Positions 39,330 to 49,219 of a stretch of DNA of 64,000 bases are shown one piece after another (position 1 is the stretch's first letter; each line of letters begins with the position of its first letter). This DNA comes from Cladocopium goreaui (taxonomy: Eukaryota > Sar > Dinophyceae > Suessiales > Symbiodiniaceae), in contig CAMXCT020000503.1 of assembly GCA_947184155.2 (NCBI GenBank), forward strand, positions 86,001 through 150,000. Direction: 5' to 3'. The notes beneath the pieces were generated by a model. It saw only the letters and a list, made by a program, of their open reading frames with translations. It was not told where the DNA came from and did no database searches. A program made the translations under genes and the position numbers.

Positions 39330-40601
39330 GCCGTGGGCTCTACACCTACCAGCAGGTGCGGCCGTGCCCTGCAGATCGTAGAGCGTTCCGTTCACCGTGT
39401 TGTGCCATGGACCGTCATGGATCTTGCTGAAGTTGACGCTGGAGGTAGCTCTCTGCTATGGTCATGGTGGTCTCTGATCCTGTGCTTGTGCGCCTCTTGG
39501 TCCTCTGTCCGCGATGGGACTGGTATGGTGTTTACTGGCCTCTTGGATGGAGTTCCTGATGTGCTCACTCTGTTGGATTTTGTCCTGGTGCAGCAATTCT
39601 CTATTCCGTTGCTGAAGGTGGATGATGGTACTAAGGTGTTGTTTCACTCACTGCATACCTGGGAGGACTTCTTCAAACTGGTCGATGCTTGCTGCGGGTT
39701 GGATGGTCCTACACATGGGGCTCATGCCGTTGGTGTGCAAACCATGGTTGCTGTTGACTCTAGTGCCCGTATGGTGACCTTTCACAAGGTTCATGGAGGA
39801 TGTGAGTATGTGATCGGTGATGCTGGCTGTCCCCAGGTGATCGCTGGAGTGTGGTCCAAGTGTAATCATGCTGCGGTGATGAGTGCGGGACTTTCATGTC
39901 AGCCGTTTTCCCAGTTGGGTGATCGGAAAGGAGGGGCAGACCCTTGTGCTATGTCCCTTCCTAACAACCTTAGAGCTGCACTGTCTCAGCGTGTTCATGG
40001 TTTGGTGCTTACATGCGTTGTCCCTGCATGCAGAGATCCGTTCGTTTCACAACACCTTGATAGGTTTGTCGACAGGTCTGGAGTTGTGAAGGAGAACATC
40101 AACCTTGAGCTCTCTGCTATTGGTCGGGTACTACTGTTGATGCAGAACCAAACACAGATTGACGGGCAGTTTCTGGAGTTCACCCACCATCAGTCTCAAC
40201 AAGTTTCGAATCTACAGGCCCTGATGCAGGCCCAGTCTCAACACCTTTACGGCCAAAGTACCCAGTACCAGTGCATCCAGGCTATGTTTGAGAATCAGCC
40301 TTCTCATATACGTGGCTTGTTGCGGAAGCGCCTGAGAGATGATGGTGAATGTGGGGGTGGGCCTGAGCTGCATGGCTCTCACAGTGGTATGATGATGATG
40401 GGGTCTTGTTGTGCCGTGTGGGTACTTGCTGCTCTGATGCCCTTCTACCAGTTTTTGGGGTTTGTGTCAACTGCCTTTTCCGCCAGGGCCGGCCACTGTG
40501 TCAGGTCTTGGTTGTTTACGCTGTTGATCCTTTTCAATGTTTGCCGGATTGAAGAGACCTCTTCTCCAGGTCCGGTTATTCAGGCTTTGCTGCCACCCTG
40601 A
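39330..40601 (+). CDS. C5-cytosine methyltransferase-like ORF, probably retroelement-encoded
   Basis: The ORF is open from 39279 (440 codons) to TGA; I place the true sequence after the B fragment. Numbering from 39279: residues 135-160 read DACCGLDGPTHGAHAVGVQT then MVAVD, matching SAM-binding motif I (D-x-(F/C)-CG-x-G...GA-x(2)-G...AVD). Residues 202-214 read SAGLSCQPFSQLGD, matching catalytic motif IV (PCQPFS-x(2)-G) with Ser for Pro and the Cys kept at 207. LTCVVPACRDPF (243-254) sits where motif VI (ENV) is expected but lacks Glu. A Gln-rich region (270-330) and two hydrophobic segments (about 375-430) follow. Dinoflagellate retrotransposons carrying such methyltransferases are described in the literature. 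No RT is seen adjacent, so this is a fragment. Confidence 0.65.
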   Translation, partial: AVGSTPTSRCGRALQIVERSVHRVVPWTVMDLAEVDAGGSSLLWSWWSLILCLCASWSSVRDGTGMVFTGLLDGVPDVLTLLDFVLVQQFSIPLLKVDDGTKVLFHSLHTWEDFFKLVDACCGLDGPTHGAHAVGVQTMVAVDSSARMVTFHKVHGGCEYVIGDAGCPQVIAGVWSKCNHAAVMSAGLSCQPFSQLGDRKGGADPCAMSLPNNLRAALSQRVHGLVLTCVVPACRDPFVSQHLDRFVDRSGVVKENINLELSAIGRVLLLMQNQTQIDGQFLEFTHHQSQQVSNLQALMQAQSQHLYGQSTQYQCIQAMFENQPSHIRGLLRKRLRDDGECGGGPELHGSHSGMMMMGSCCAVWVLAALMPFYQFLGFVSTAFSARAGHCVRSWLFTLLILFNVCRIEETSSPGPVIQALLPP

Positions 40602-40669
40602 CCAAAGAGTCACAACGGTCAAAGCACTGTCTTCCCAACCCAAGACAGTGCGATACACAAAGCGGTACA

Positions 40670-40774
40670 AAGTGGTGGTTTGGAACATGGCTTTTATTTT
40701 TCCATTTCATATATGGGATAATCCTTCCCATTGACGAACTCATATTTTTCAAGATGGTTAAAACCACCAACCAG
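40670..40774. mobile_element. Family B element, left tip lost
   Basis: GTGGTGGTTTGGAACATGGC to AAAACCACCAACCAG, about 70 bp after the methyltransferase ORF. The ORF thus has B sequence on both sides. Confidence 0.85.
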
Positions 40775-40935
40775 ATGTTGTATAGTCTTCAGATGTTTGC
40801 AGCATCTGGGAATGCACATGTGGAATATTTTCACAGCATCACAAATTGTGTGCCGCTTATGTACTACTGCTTATGTCATATATGTCATCCCTTCCCCCAT
40901 TCACAGTAAACACCCCCAGAAACCATGGCCTGATA

Positions 40936-41039
40936 TACCCTTTGGTAAACTAACATAGCTATTGAAAATGGCCATTTATAGTGAGTTTTCCCATTAAAAA
41001 TGGTGATTCTCCATAGATATGTTAGTTTACCAGAGGGTA
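40936..41039. mobile_element. Family A element (104 bp)
   Basis: TACCCTTTGGTAAACTAACATAGC to TATGTTAGTTTACCAGAGGGTA. Confidence 0.93.
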
Positions 41040-41074
41040 AGGGATTTACACATATTTGGGACCATACAATGGGG

Positions 41075-41267
41075 GTGTTTCGTATTGGGAGGATGGGATT
41101 ACAACCCAAGGACCTGCAACTTTGGAAGCGTGAGCGGGGCAGCTCAAGGGACGCCTGCGAGGTGTACAGTAGTACAGCTTGATTTTGGGGGAAAGTTGCA
41201 AGAGAGTTCAAGAAGGCGTTGGATGGGATTTGGTATTTGGGAAGTTGTATTTGGTCAAGTATCGTGA
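41075..41267 (+). CDS. Weak coding candidate
   Basis: GGWDYNPRTCNFGSVSGAAQ then GTPARCTVVQLDFGGKLQES is a natural reading, but two other frames are also partly open. A possible donor is GTGTAC near 41162. The product is not recognised. Confidence 0.27.
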
Positions 41268-41476
41268 TATAAGAAGCATCTCCTTCAACCAAAAGTGATG
41301 TGTTTATATATTTTTGAGGTTTGGGAATGAGTCCAAGTTGCCGGGATATGTTTGGGTACCGCACTAGACCATCAGTTGGTTTTACCCTCAGAAAACTCGA
41401 GCAAAGCATCAGAATGTCAGGCACCTCAAGTTGCAGGGGAAATGGTGGTTGAATCTATTTCAGTCAGAATTCCGAC

Positions 41477-41578
41477 TACCCTCTGGTAATTTAACATAGC
41501 TATTGAATGGCCATTTATAGTGGATTTTCCCATTAAAAATGGTGATGTTCCATAGTTATGTTAGTTTACCAGAGGGTA
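41477..41578. mobile_element. Family A element (102 bp)
   Basis: TACCCTCTGGTAATTTAACATAGC to TATGTTAGTTTACCAGAGGGTA. Confidence 0.93.
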
Positions 41579-41579
41579 A

Positions 41580-42200
41580 CTTCCACCATTTGTCAATTCA
41601 AATCATTCCAACAAGTGTATCAGCTGAAGGGGTGACGATTTAGAATGCTGCAAGGTAACTTGGGTAGACCTCAGGTTCTTCCAATAGATCGGTGCCATCC
41701 CTATGCAAATTGCATTTTTGCAAGATACATGGTGGTTTCAAATATGTTGGTTTATATTCATGCATATTTCGGATGATTTTGCTGCTGAATGCGTTGGGAT
41801 GTGTGGGGTTTCCACCAACCAGGCAGGTTTCTGTGTCTTCACTTCCGACCTTTGACATCTGTTTCTTCTGTGACATCAGCCTCTTCGGTTGTGATGTGGT
41901 AACGATTTACAGAAAAGATGTGTCATAAGAAAAGTTGCCAACTTCAGGAGCTAAGATGATTCACCAAAACCGCTTCAAAGCGCAGGAATTGTCCGAAAAT
42001 CTGCGACTCACAGTTGAAGATTCCGTCGAAAAGAAATAGCTTCAAAGTTCAGGATTGTGAAAGAAATTCCCATCAAAAACCCCGATGAAACTCCACAAAA
42101 TATCTATGATATCCCCAATAAAAAATCCATCAAAAACCCCTAAAAATCCCCATAAAATATCCCCAATGTGAAACCCTAGAAATCTCCTATAAATCCCTAT
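41580..42200. other. Non-coding stretch
   Basis: Contains a short CCCATCAAAAACCCC/CCATCAAAAACCCC repeat near 42070-42160. No convincing exon. Confidence 0.4.
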
Positions 42201-42243
42201 GATTCATCCCATCCAGATCCCGGGCCTGAGGTGCCGTAACCAG

Positions 42244-42287
42244 TGGCTGCACCCAAATGGAGGTTGGATGCCGACCCAGCGGACAAG
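42244..42287 (+). CDS. Candidate 44-nt exon
   Basis: The acceptor CGTAACCAG and donor GTGCGG bound it. With two leading bases it reads AAPKWRLDADPADK; phase 0 reads WLHPNGGWMPTQRT. The frame is undecided. Confidence 0.33.
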
Positions 42288-42337
42288 GTGCGGGCCATAG
42301 GAGTTACCCCCTGGTGATCTGGGGATATAACGGGGAT

Positions 42338-43290
42338 GGGTGGATAGACAGACAGACAGACAGATAGATAGATCCGATAGATAGATCAGATAGATAGATC
42401 CGATAGATAGATCAGATAGATAGATCAGATGGATAGATCAGACAGATAGATCAGATGGATAGATCAGATGGATAGATCAGATGGATAGATCAGATGGATA
42501 GATCAGATGGATAGATCAAATGGATAGATCAGATGGATAGATCAGATGGAAAGATCAGATGGATAGATCAGATGGATAGATCAGATGGATACATCAGATG
42601 GATAGATCAGATAGATAGATCAGGTGGATAGATCAGATGGATACATCAGATGGATAGATCAGACAGATAGATCAGATGGATAGATCAGATGGATAGGTCA
42701 GATGGATAGATCAGATGGATAGACCAGATGGATAGATCAGATGGATAGATCAGATAGATAGATCAGATGGGTAGATCAGATGGATAGATCAGATGGATAG
42801 ATCAGATGGATAGATCAGATGGATAGATCAGATAGATAGAGCAGGTGGATAGATCAGATGGATAGATCAGATGGATAGATCAGGTAGATAGATCAGGTGG
42901 ATAGATCAGATGGATAGATCAGATGGATAGATCAGATGGAAAGATCAGATGGATAGATCAGATGGATAGATCAGATGGATACATCAGATGGATAGATCAG
43001 ATGGATAGATCAGGTAGATAGATCAGGTGGATAGATCAGATGGATAGATCAGATGGATAGATCAGATGGAAAGATCAGATGGATAGATCAGATGGATAGA
43101 TCAGATGGATACATCAGATGGATAGATCAGATAGATAGATCAGGTGGATAGATCAGGTGGATAGATCAGATGGATAGATCAGATGGATAGATCAGATGGA
43201 TAGATCAGTTGGATAGATCAGATAGATAGATCCGATAGATAGATCAGATGGATAGATCAGATAGATAGATCCGATAGATAGATAGATGGA
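42338..43290. repeat. 13-bp satellite (GATGGATAGATCA)n, about 950 bp
   Basis: About 70 units with A/G and G/A variants (GATAGATAGATCA, GGTGGATAGATCA, GATACATCA). A higher-order phrase including GATGGAAAGATCA and GATGGATACATCA recurs about every 110-170 bp. No ORF. Confidence 0.95.
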
Positions 43291-43299
43291 GTTTAACCA

Positions 43300-44700
43300 T
43301 CAACAATGGGGAGTCCTGAGATTATCATTGGGTTGTTTCATGTTTTTTTGCCTCAGTGTGGTATTGTAGGCTCTGATTCGCTGAGTCGATGAATTTTATT
43401 TTTCGAACCTTGTGGATCTGTTGGGCGGTAGATATCAGATATCTCGAACTAGTTAATGAAGTTTATAAACCAACTTGCAACTGGGGCGACGCCAACTTGT
43501 AGAGAGTCACCCTCTGTTTCAAATAGACCCTGAAAACCACCAAAGTTGAGTGGAAATGAATCTTCAAAGCCGCAAAAAAAGGCAGGGCTCCATATTACTT
43601 CGGGGAAGGATACCTATGAAAATGTGGACTTGATGGGATCTAAAAATTAAAGTGAGGTGTAAACTTGGTGGCACACGGTTTTTTTTGTGTGGATGTAACC
43701 AAGAGAAACAATAAGGTTTTGATGGGATTAACCAGCAAGAATGGTGGTATAAGACCAATAATTTTATGTTTATATGATGCAATATTAACGAAAAATCCAT
43801 AGAATAAAAAAATGTCGAATCAAGCAACAAGAATGTGAATTCAATGGTGGATTGACAATAATGACCGATGATTTAACCGAGAAGCATGGGGTCATGATAC
43901 AACCAGCAGGGATTTGTCAATGGGGGTATAAGAACCGACAAGTTCAGAAGGATATTTAGTGTACTGGGATATGAACGGAATATTCATCAACGACGTGGAG
44001 TGAAAAGGTAAGCTGACCATCAGAAATATGGAATTAACCACCACCGCTTTGTAGAATAATTTCCCGGTACTCGTGACTTGAATATTCCCTCAGAGGCAGG
44101 TGCTGCAACAGGAATTAAGCAGCAAAGATGTCAACTAAAATGGATTTAGTGCTTGGTTGGTGGCCCATCGAAAATTGGGATGCAGTCAATCCATGTCAAT
44201 CCAAAATTGGGACCTCAACCAGAAAAATTGGTCCTACCAAAATCGATGATACCAATAGGAATTTTCCGATTTTCGTGGACCATCTGGGGATTCAACCGTC
44301 GCCGTAGCTGACTTAGTGGGATCGATCTGATTTTTTTCGCTTGTCCAGACCTGGGATATATGAGTGTCAAAGATGCTAAGCAGCCAAAACGGGGATTTTA
44401 CGATGGATAGAGGTACCCATGAACAACGGAGATGATTTTGTTCAGAAAGTGGCTATATATGCATATTCCCCCAAAAAAACATTGCCGTGTTTTTTTAGTG
44501 GGGAATGTTGATAAGCCATCAGATTTCGAGGTGTTTAGACAAGCCCACATCAGGAGAGAAATTTTAGACAAGCCTTTTGGATTATCCCACGGTGTTCACT
44601 TCGGTAACCACTGAGTTCACCTTCTGTATCTGTGGGATCCTCCGGGGCGATGACAGGAACATGCCCAAGGGATGAAGTTCTTCAATGCTTAGGAAAAAGT
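43300..44700. other. Long stretch without supported genes
   Basis: A family F-like phrase (GAAGTTTATAAACCAACTTGCAACTGGGGCGACGCC) lies near 43455-43500. Otherwise AT-rich with GGGGATTTTACGATGG/AACCAGCA phrases and no convincing coding segment. Confidence 0.4.
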
Positions 44701-44702
44701 GG

Positions 44703-44795
44703 TGATAGCTATGGAAAATGGTGATTTATAGTGGATTTACAAATTGATAGCATGGTGGATCTTTCCATAGTTTTTTGTATGTTTACCAGAGGGTA
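44703..44795. mobile_element. Family A element, left tip lost
   Basis: GTGATAGCTATGGAAAATGGTGATTTATAGTGG to TTTTTTGTATGTTTACCAGAGGGTA. Confidence 0.78.
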
Positions 44796-44999
44796 CCCTT
44801 GGATAAATTGAACGAGAATCCACAGCTTCCATTTTGGGATTAGGCTTAACCATCTATTTTGGGACTAGATTTCATGTTTCTCTCAACTGTTTGCATGTCA
44901 CTTGGCATCGCCCCTGGCCGCTGCGGCAACGTATCTTTTGCTCCTGTGCCCTGCCCGCAACCGTCATCGTGGGCGTGTCGCCCACTCAGGCACCGTAAG

Positions 45000-45240
45000 T
45001 TGTGCTTCAGCTCAAGCGCTGCTGCCAGGTGGCAAACGCCTGGGCATACAAGAAGAGGAAAGCCAAGAAGAAGCCAGCTGCTGCCAAGAAACCTCCTTCC
45101 AAGAAGGTGACGGCGCTGGAAGCGTCGTGTTCAGGAGATCCTCTCGGACATCCTCAGCGACAACTGGTTGGACGCGTTTATTTTTGGTCGTGTCCGCAAC
45201 CAGCTACTCTGCTCTTTTCCCAGAATCGATTGAAAGTTGA
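45000..45240 (+). CDS. Lys/Ala-rich basic exon
   Basis: In the 45002 frame the GC-rich island reads RCCQVANAWAYKKRKAKKKP then AAAKKPPSKKVTALEAS. The Lys-Ala-Pro run resembles the basic tails of histone-like or nucleolar proteins, though composition alone cannot identify it. A tight exon is 45030-45107 (acceptor CTGCTGCCAG, donor GTGACG, leaving SKK at the end). A second GC-rich block (44900-44995) with a GTAAGT at 44995 could be the preceding exon. Confidence 0.42.
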
Positions 45241-45257
45241 AAAAAAAATGCAGCGTT

Positions 45258-45380
45258 TAGCCTCCGGTTATGTGACAAAGCTGTGGAAAACGGCGCATAG
45301 AAATAGATGCATGACCTATTTGTTTGTATGTGTTAATTGTTCTTATTGAAATGGTGATTTTCCAGTTTGCGAACTGTCGT
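45258..45380. mobile_element. Family A element, heavily decayed
   Basis: TAGCCTCCGGTTATGTGACAAAGCTGTGGAAAA and GAAATGGTGATTTTCCAGTTTGCGAACTG retain both arms. Confidence 0.5.
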
Positions 45381-45485
45381 TTTTTTTCGGCGAAATCTTC
45401 CACATCACTTCAATCTTATCCGTCGATTTGGGATAAACATTGGTCATGTTGTTTCGCCGATTTTTGGTTGACTTATCCTAGATAT

Positions 45486-45630
45486 CCTCATATGGAGGTT
45501 TCCAAAGTCATGGGGGGCACCCCTAGTTCTCATGCGTTTTATCATTTTCTTTTCGGATCTATGAAATAAACCATCCAGCTATTGGGTACTTCCCATGGAA
45601 ACTTCCCATATTTTGGGTTATTAAACAGTT
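45486..45630. mobile_element. Family H element, first of two in tandem
   Basis: GGAGGTTTCCAAAGTCATGGGGGGCACCCCTAGTTCTCATGCG ... ATAAACCATCCAGCTATTGGGTACTTCCCATGGAAACTTCC. Confidence 0.75.
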
Positions 45631-45842
45631 TGAGATAGTTTCCAAAGTCATGGGGGTATCCCCTAGCTCTCATCCATTTTCATATGGGGATGTATCAAAA
45701 CCAATCTTGCTATATTTGGGGGGATGAACTTCCATTTACCAGTTATTTGTGGTTCACTAGGGTACCAAGGTTTTGACTCATACCCATATTATAAACCATC
45801 CAGTTTGGGATACCCACATTTATGGAAACATCCATGTCTAAT
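45631..45842. mobile_element. Family H element, second tandem copy
   Basis: GAGATAGTTTCCAAAGTCATGGGGGTATCCCCTAGCTCTCATCC ... ATAAACCATCCAGTTTGGGATACCCACATTTATGGAAACATCC. Confidence 0.7.
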
Positions 45843-45870
45843 CCAATCATCCATGGACTTTCGACCCCAG

Positions 45871-45940
45871 ATCGCGGAGACACGGTCACGGTCGAGAGTT
45901 ACACCCAGGCGCCGATTTCGTGGCACTTTGGGAGCCATAA
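45871..45940 (+). CDS. Candidate exon, donor unclear
   Basis: After acceptor TTTCGACCCCAG the frame with two leading bases reads RGDTVTVESYTQAPISWHFG. The other frames give an Arg-rich reading or a stop. No clear GT donor, so the end is approximate. Confidence 0.32.
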
Positions 45941-45964
45941 ATCTAGGGATTCATCACTATGATC

Positions 45965-46195
45965 CCAGAAGAGTGGTTAATTGTGGTTCAATCGTGGTTT
46001 AATAATGGTTAATAAATGTTCAATAATGGTTTAAGTTTTAAGAATGGTTTAATAACGGTTCATTAATAATGATAGAAACAAACTAGAATAGTGGTTAATA
46101 ATGGTTAATAGTGGTTGAAAGTGGTGAATTAACCATGATTGATCACTATTGGAAGGGTTAATCACTATTTACCACTATTAGAAGGGCTTTAGATC
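45965..46195. repeat. GTGGTTAATAATGGTT repeat tract
   Basis: Many irregular copies of TGGTTAATA(A/G)TGGTT. Similar tracts occur near 54.40 kb and 56.10-56.33 kb. Confidence 0.75.
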
Positions 46196-46206
46196 ATGGT
46201 TGACAG

Positions 46207-46415
46207 AGGTTTTGCCGATTGCTCATTTGGATTCGCTTCATTTGCTGGAAGTAGATGGAAAAAGCCGTCTCAAACCGCTACAAGGCATCCAAGGCATCTT
46301 TGTTGGTGGCGCGGTAGACCTGAAAACACACATTTTTTTGGACGCACTTCCCATACAGTGCGTTTTTGTGCATTTTTACCACGTACGTCAGTGTTTCGCG
46401 GAGTTGGGGTGGGGT
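46207..46415 (+). CDS. Candidate coding exon, unknown protein
   Basis: From an acceptor GGTTGACAG the frame reads VLPIAHLDSLHLLEVDGKSR, LKPLQGIQGIFVGGAVDLKT, HIFLDALPIQCVFVHFYHVR, QCFAEL. Composition is good with Leu/Val/Ile strands. It fades at the GGGGTGGGGTAGG stretch, where a donor may lie. Confidence 0.4.
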
Positions 46416-46427
46416 AGGATAATAACG

Positions 46428-46530
46428 TCCATGTACGCTTGCGGAACTACGTGATGCTACGTTGATGTAACGTTCTTGCACGCTGGCACCGCTACACAGT
46501 GCTACGTTGATGTAACGTCCATGCACAGGG
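46428..46530. repeat. GCTACGTTGATGTAACGT repeat
   Basis: AACGTCCATG/AACGTTCTTGCACGCT, then (G/C)TACxCAGTGCTACGTTGATGTAACGTCCATGCAC: two to three units of about 45 bp. Confidence 0.75.
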
Positions 46531-46554
46531 GGGGGCTAGGTTAGGTCTTCCACA

Positions 46555-46675
46555 CACACACAGATATATATATATATATGTACACACTATATATATATAT
46601 TTATTTATTTATTTATATTTATTTATTCATTCATATATTTATTTATTTGTTTATTTATTTATTTATTTATCTATA
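46555..46675. repeat. TTTA/TATA microsatellite
   Basis: ATATATATATATGTACACAC then (TTTA)n with TTCA variants. Confidence 0.93.
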
Positions 46676-46821
46676 TCCCTGCTTTTAAGGTTCCGGTTTT
46701 TCTCTCTATTTTTTTTGTTTGATGAAGAATGAGTTTGTTGGTGCTTTTTGGCTCGCTGAACAAATAAGTTAGTTTATTTGTTGTTAATATATGCGTCCAC
46801 TGAAATAGATTTTTCTGGATC

Positions 46822-47082
46822 ATGGATGTCGATGTTGTTGACAAGAGTTTTTTATGTGGGAAGGACACAAACAAACATGCTTTCACTTTGTACATGAAAT
46901 GCGTTGTCATATCTTCTGGCAGCTGCATCATGACGCAAGTGGTGCCATGCCTGTGCTTGATTTTGCTGTTGCGAGCAGCTGGGGTGAAGCTCCCTCCTCT
47001 TGTTGCTGCTTGGCAATCAGTGCCTGACATAGAGATTGATGAAATCTTGACAAAGACAACGCCTGGCTGCCATGAGAAGTGA
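46822..47082 (+). CDS. Possible coding segment
   Basis: MDVDVVDKSFLCGKDTNKHA, CLCLILLLRAAGVKLPPLVA, then AWQSVPDIEIDEILTKTTPG to TGA. The middle is hydrophobic (about residues 45-63). The minus strand is also open. The product is not recognised. Confidence 0.33.
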   Translation: MDVDVVDKSFLCGKDTNKHAFTLYMKCVVISSGSCIMTQVVPCLCLILLLRAAGVKLPPLVAAWQSVPDIEIDEILTKTTPGCHEK

Positions 47083-47320
47083 AAAACCAGACGGCGTCTG
47101 TCGGCGCGCGTTTACAGGACGACCGAGCGTTGTTGGTTCACTGAATCCCCATGTTCAGTCATTAAATCTCATGAAATCCCCATTATTCATTATGAAATTC
47201 CATTGAATCGCCCATCTTCAGACATGAAATCCCGTGAAATCCATGACCAATGTATTTCATCTTTGAAATCCCATGGAAATCTCCAATGTTTTGCCATTGA
47301 ACATTCATTTGTTTATTCCA

Positions 47321-47424
47321 TACCCTCTGGTAAACTAACATAGCTATTGAAAAAGGCCATTGATAGTGGATTCACCCATTAAAAATGGTGATTTTCCATA
47401 GTTATGTTAGTTTACCAGAGGGTA
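47321..47424. mobile_element. Family A element (104 bp) 29 bp before an exon
   Basis: TACCCTCTGGTAAACTAACATAGC to TATGTTAGTTTACCAGAGGGTA. The acceptor of exon 47454 follows closely. Confidence 0.95.
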
Positions 47425-47453
47425 TTCCCCCACTCCAATGTTTCATCCTTCAG

Positions 47454-47548
47454 GCACTCCAGCCTTCCAGCAGCGTGCAGCAGGGGGGCACCTGGAGTTA
47501 CGTCAGGGGACCCAGGTGAAACGGAGCCCGGAGGGCTTCGAAGCCATG
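47454..47548 (+). CDS. Candidate 95-nt exon
   Basis: The acceptor is TCATCCTTCAG. Two donors are possible: GTGAAA at 47516 or GTGAAACG at 47549, both phase 0. With two leading bases it reads TPAFQQRAAGGHLELRQGTQ then VKRSPEGFEAM. The downstream candidate at 48108 starts in phase 0, which is compatible. The product is not recognised. Confidence 0.42.
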
Positions 47549-47655
47549 GTGAAACGATGGTTAAAGGATGGTGAAATGATGATCTGATGTGTATATATAT
47601 AGATGGTTAATGATGGTTAATAATGGGATTCAGAATGGGATTAATAATGGGATTA

Positions 47656-47761
47656 CTGGTTGGTGGTTTGGAACATGGCTGTTATTTTTCCGTATATTGG
47701 GAAGAATCATCCCAACTGACGAACTCATATTTTTCAGAGGGGTAGGTCAACCACCAACCAG
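47656..47761. mobile_element. Family B element (106 bp)
   Basis: CTGGTTGGTGGTTTGGAACATGGC to CAACCACCAACCAG. Lies in the inferred intron between exons 47454 and 48108. Confidence 0.92.
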
Positions 47762-47953
47762 CTAATTAATGGTGATGAGTTAAGTGATTCATGATAATTC
47801 ATAGTTAAATCTAGGTTCGAGGTCTAGAAATGATGATTCATGCTGGTGAAATGATGCTTGCTTGGGTTTTTGTGACCAAGTCGCCTCACCAGATGCCTTG
47901 TTTAAACGAGACAACTGGACGAGCCAGCACTTCAAAAACCATGGTTTGTCCAC

Positions 47954-48107
47954 CCGAGCAGTGTTCAAAACCCTGGTTGGTTGATGATTATAGAGAATTA
48001 TACTACCCAATATATTGGGGATTATGATAATCCAATACGGTAATCCCCATAAACCAACCAGGATTAAATGGAATGATAGAGGGATTTTGAACACTGCTCA
48101 CCTGAGG
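47954..48107. repeat. Long imperfect palindrome before an exon
   Basis: GAGCAGTGTTCAAAACCCTGGTTGGTT and its mirror AACCAACCAGG...GGGATTTTGAACACTGCTC enclose a further stem (GAATTATACTACCCAATATATTGGGGATTATGATAATCC). Only one copy seen. Confidence 0.72.
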
Positions 48108-48150
48108 ATTGTTCCAGCTTCACTGCAGGAACCTATGCCCGGGGCCCAGG
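48108..48150 (+). CDS. Candidate 43-nt exon
   Basis: The acceptor TCACCTGAG and donor GTAGAAG bound it. Phase 0 reads DCSSFTAGTYARGP with one base over. An inner acceptor (TTCACTGCAG) would leave EPMPGAQ. Confidence 0.37.
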
Positions 48151-48384
48151 TAGAAGGTGCTTTGTGATGCCTATGGAATCACAGGAAGGGGCACCCCGAA
48201 ATGTTTGGTAAGTTGTCTTTTATTATATAAAGTTCAAGTAGCATTTATGGTGGATTCCATGATATTATATATATATATACATACATACATGTATGTATAC
48301 ATATATATATATATATATACATTTATATTTATATATTTATTTATGCATGTATATATTTCTTTTCCATGAGGCACTCAGAGCTCC

Positions 48385-48564
48385 ATGCTGTGGCCTATCA
48401 GATTGAATTCTGAGCCACTATCGGTGTGCAAAATCAGCACCGATTACCTCCCCATAGTGGTTAATCACCATGGCCTGGTACTATACTTGCTCAGTTTGGG
48501 TCGGTTCTTTGCATTCAGCGTCAAAATGTGCAGCAAATCCACTCGCTTCAAAGCTAAAACACCT
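48385..48564 (+). CDS. Candidate exon with strong GTAAGT donor
   Basis: RLNSEPLSVCKISTDYLPIV, VNHHGLVLYLLSLGRFFAFS, VKMCSKSTRFKAKTP ends in phase 0 at GTAAGT. The 5' boundary is uncertain (an AG near 48412 is likely). The central Leu/Val/Phe block could be a membrane segment. The product is not recognised. Confidence 0.4.
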
Positions 48565-48590
48565 GTAAGTTGAAACATGTTATTGTCAAA

Positions 48591-49079
48591 GCAGCCGGCG
48601 ATCACCTCTTCATTGGTTTGGGACGGCTTGCTGCGACATCCTCACTGAATAGCGGGAGTTGTCTCAGGGAAAGCAGTGAGCTGCGAGCCGCTGTACAAAA
48701 AAAACAAGGTGGAAGTAAACACAAAACTGGAGTCCATGCACATTCGCCTCTCGTATGCTTTCGAAGAGGAATCATTCTACATGGTGACCTCATATGTTTT
48801 CACACCGCCTGATTTGTCATGCTGCCCGAGACGAGACGGTGGGATGGTGGAACAGCGAAGCCTAGTGCGAACCTTCGAGCGCTTGCTGCGTTACAGCCCG
48901 TTGGGGTTGCCTGTCGTTGCAGGGATCATTCCTGAATGCATGTCAGTGCGTGCGGCTGGAGCAGCGGCAGCGTGCTACCCTCAACTCACCCACCCGGGGG
49001 TGCAGCGACTTCTCCCGGCTTCATTGAACGGGATTTATGCCAAAGCCACCTCTGCCACCACAAAGCGTGCGGTCGGCAT
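48591..49079 (+). pseudogene. Coding region with frame change at an A8 run
   Basis: The 48570 frame reads AAGDHLFIGLGRLAATSSLN then SGSCLRESSELRAAV up to an 8-A run (about 48695). After it the 48676 frame carries the coding signal: VEVNTKLESMHIRLSYAFEE, ESFYMVTSYVFTPPDLSCC, LVRTFERLLRYSPLGLPVVA, GVQRLLPASLNGIYAKATSA, ending in an AT microsatellite at 49080. A homopolymer frameshift (true mutation or assembly error) would join them. The product is not recognised. Confidence 0.42.
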
Positions 49080-49219
49080 GTATATATATATATATATACA
49101 TCTATATTTATTTATTTATGCATGTATATATAAATATAATATTATATGCATCTATAGTTGCATTAGATGGGGCTATAAACCAAAACATCACTGTGGGGGC
49201 CTTTGCCTCAGTAAATTAG

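Noticed and set aside
42338-43290. The 13-bp satellite as a centromere
   Set aside because: Size and position alone do not support it; there is no chromatin or distribution data.
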